Assembly (NCBI GenBank): GCA_036747295.1
Contig: DAIOCN010000050.1
Span: forward strand, 1 to 6,839
Direction of reading: 5' to 3'
DNA from: UBA4736 sp002404015
GTDB lineage: Bacteria; Chloroflexota; Dormibacteria; Dormibacterales; Dormibacteraceae
DNA length: 6,839 bases
The notes under the pieces are model-generated. The model saw only the letters and a list, made by a program, of their open reading frames with translations, did not search any database and was not told the DNA's origin. Below are positions 6,668 through 6,839 of this stretch, in pieces. The first letter of the stretch is position 1; every line of letters begins with the position of its first letter. The position numbers and the translations under genes were made by a program.

Positions 6668-6725
6668 CCGCATTGTCCGGGTAATGTGCCGTTTCAGGGC
6701 CGCGAAAGGCGCCCGGGTAATGCGG
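6668..6725 (+). repeat. Palindrome-pair repeat, copy B, second palindrome reduced to one arm
   Basis: Second copy of the unit seen at 6540-6604. The first palindrome (6668-6689) shares its first 19 bases exactly with copy A and then ends TGTGC instead of TGCGG. The 17-base stretch AGGGCCGCGAAAGGCGC recurs at 6696-6712. The second palindrome is not intact: only a right half CCGGGTAATGCGG (6713-6725) remains, and this is identical to the right half of the first palindrome of copy A (6549-6561) rather than to copy A's second palindrome. This looks like a deletion or recombination between the palindromes. Confidence 0.75.
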
Positions 6726-6758
6726 CAATCCCTCTCCGGGGCCGGGGCCTACGTACAA

Positions 6759-6779
6759 CCGATTCGTTTTAAGAGTCGG
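6759..6779. other. Short hairpin after the repeat cluster
   Basis: CCGATTC (6759-6765) can pair with GAGTCGG (6773-6779) around the loop GTTTTAA, with one T:G pair. It stands out as the only AT-containing loop in this GC-rich region. It could be a terminator for a gene beyond the right edge or part of the repeat cluster; nothing decides between these. Confidence 0.35.
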
Positions 6780-6839
6780 CTCAGCCCCCCACCCAACCTG
6801 AGTGTCAAGCTAGCCGGGCTCGGAGGTCTGGCTCACCAC

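Larger units (their letters stand above)
6455..6839. other. Gene-free region with palindromic and tandem repeats
   Basis: After the ppc stop codon no coding region with recognisable protein features is visible on either strand to the window end. A minus-strand open frame (6758-6417) runs through the repeats and into the ppc 3' end and looks like a chance frame. No tRNA, rRNA or CRISPR array is visible. The region holds a candidate terminator hairpin, two copies of a palindrome-bearing repeat unit, an 11-base tandem repeat, a small hairpin at 6759-6779 and about 60 bases at the right edge without recognised content. Confidence 0.75.

Noticed and set aside
6540..6725. CRISPR array
   Set aside because: Only two units with unequal, non-unique spacing and internal palindromes; no regular repeat-spacer periodicity and no cas genes.
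6417..6758. Minus-strand open frame of 113 codons over the repeat region
   Set aside because: It is composed of the palindromic and tandem repeats plus the antisense of the ppc end, with repeated peptides that only reflect the DNA repeats (ITRTMRA-like segments).
6726..6839. tRNA or attachment site at the right edge
   Set aside because: No cloverleaf with acceptor and T-arm (GGTTCGAATCC-like) could be built; only a seven-pair hairpin is visible.

Overview
This is a GC-rich bacterial chromosome segment with four protein genes. Three lie on the minus strand and read leftwards; one, ppc, lies on the plus strand and reads rightwards. The two directions start from a divergent gap of only 25 bases. 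Hand counts of 60-base samples give about 75% GC in ppc, 67% in the flavoprotein gene and about 82% in the luciferase-like gene. GTG starts, a GTGA stop/start overlap and these protein types fit a high-GC soil-type bacterium, such as an actinobacterium or a Chloroflexota/Dormibacterota-like lineage. The sequence alone does not fix the phylum.

Left part (85-3804, minus strand, in order of transcription): a 640-residue two-domain flavoprotein of the anthraniloyl-CoA/salicylyl-CoA hydroxylase family; a 285-residue luciferase-like flavin- or F420-dependent oxidoreductase overlapping it by four bases; and, 46 bases on, a ~298-residue atypical short-chain dehydrogenase (NmrA/NDUFA9-like). All three are redox enzymes with nucleotide or flavin cofactors, so a shared oxidative or reductive pathway on an aromatic or CoA-bound substrate is plausible. 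No CoA ligase, thioesterase or transporter is present to name the substrate. The last gene has clearly lower GC (about 55-60%) and may have a different origin.

Right part (3830-6454, plus strand): a full-length phosphoenolpyruvate carboxylase with every catalytic motif and the expected C-terminal tail. It is a housekeeping anaplerotic enzyme with no obvious link to the divergent operon.

Right end (6455-6839): no gene. It holds a possible terminator hairpin, two copies of a ~45-base repeat unit built from CCGG-centred palindromes (REP/BIME-like), an 11-base tandem repeat and another small hairpin.

The two most interesting points are these. First, the C-terminal old-yellow-enzyme domain of the flavoprotein is shortened and has lost the usual catalytic and FMN-binding residues, while a separate flavin or deazaflavin enzyme gene is translationally coupled to it. 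Second, the palindromic repeats differ from each other by compensatory and G:T changes that keep pairing on one strand only, which suggests selection on a plus-strand RNA (or single-strand DNA) hairpin.
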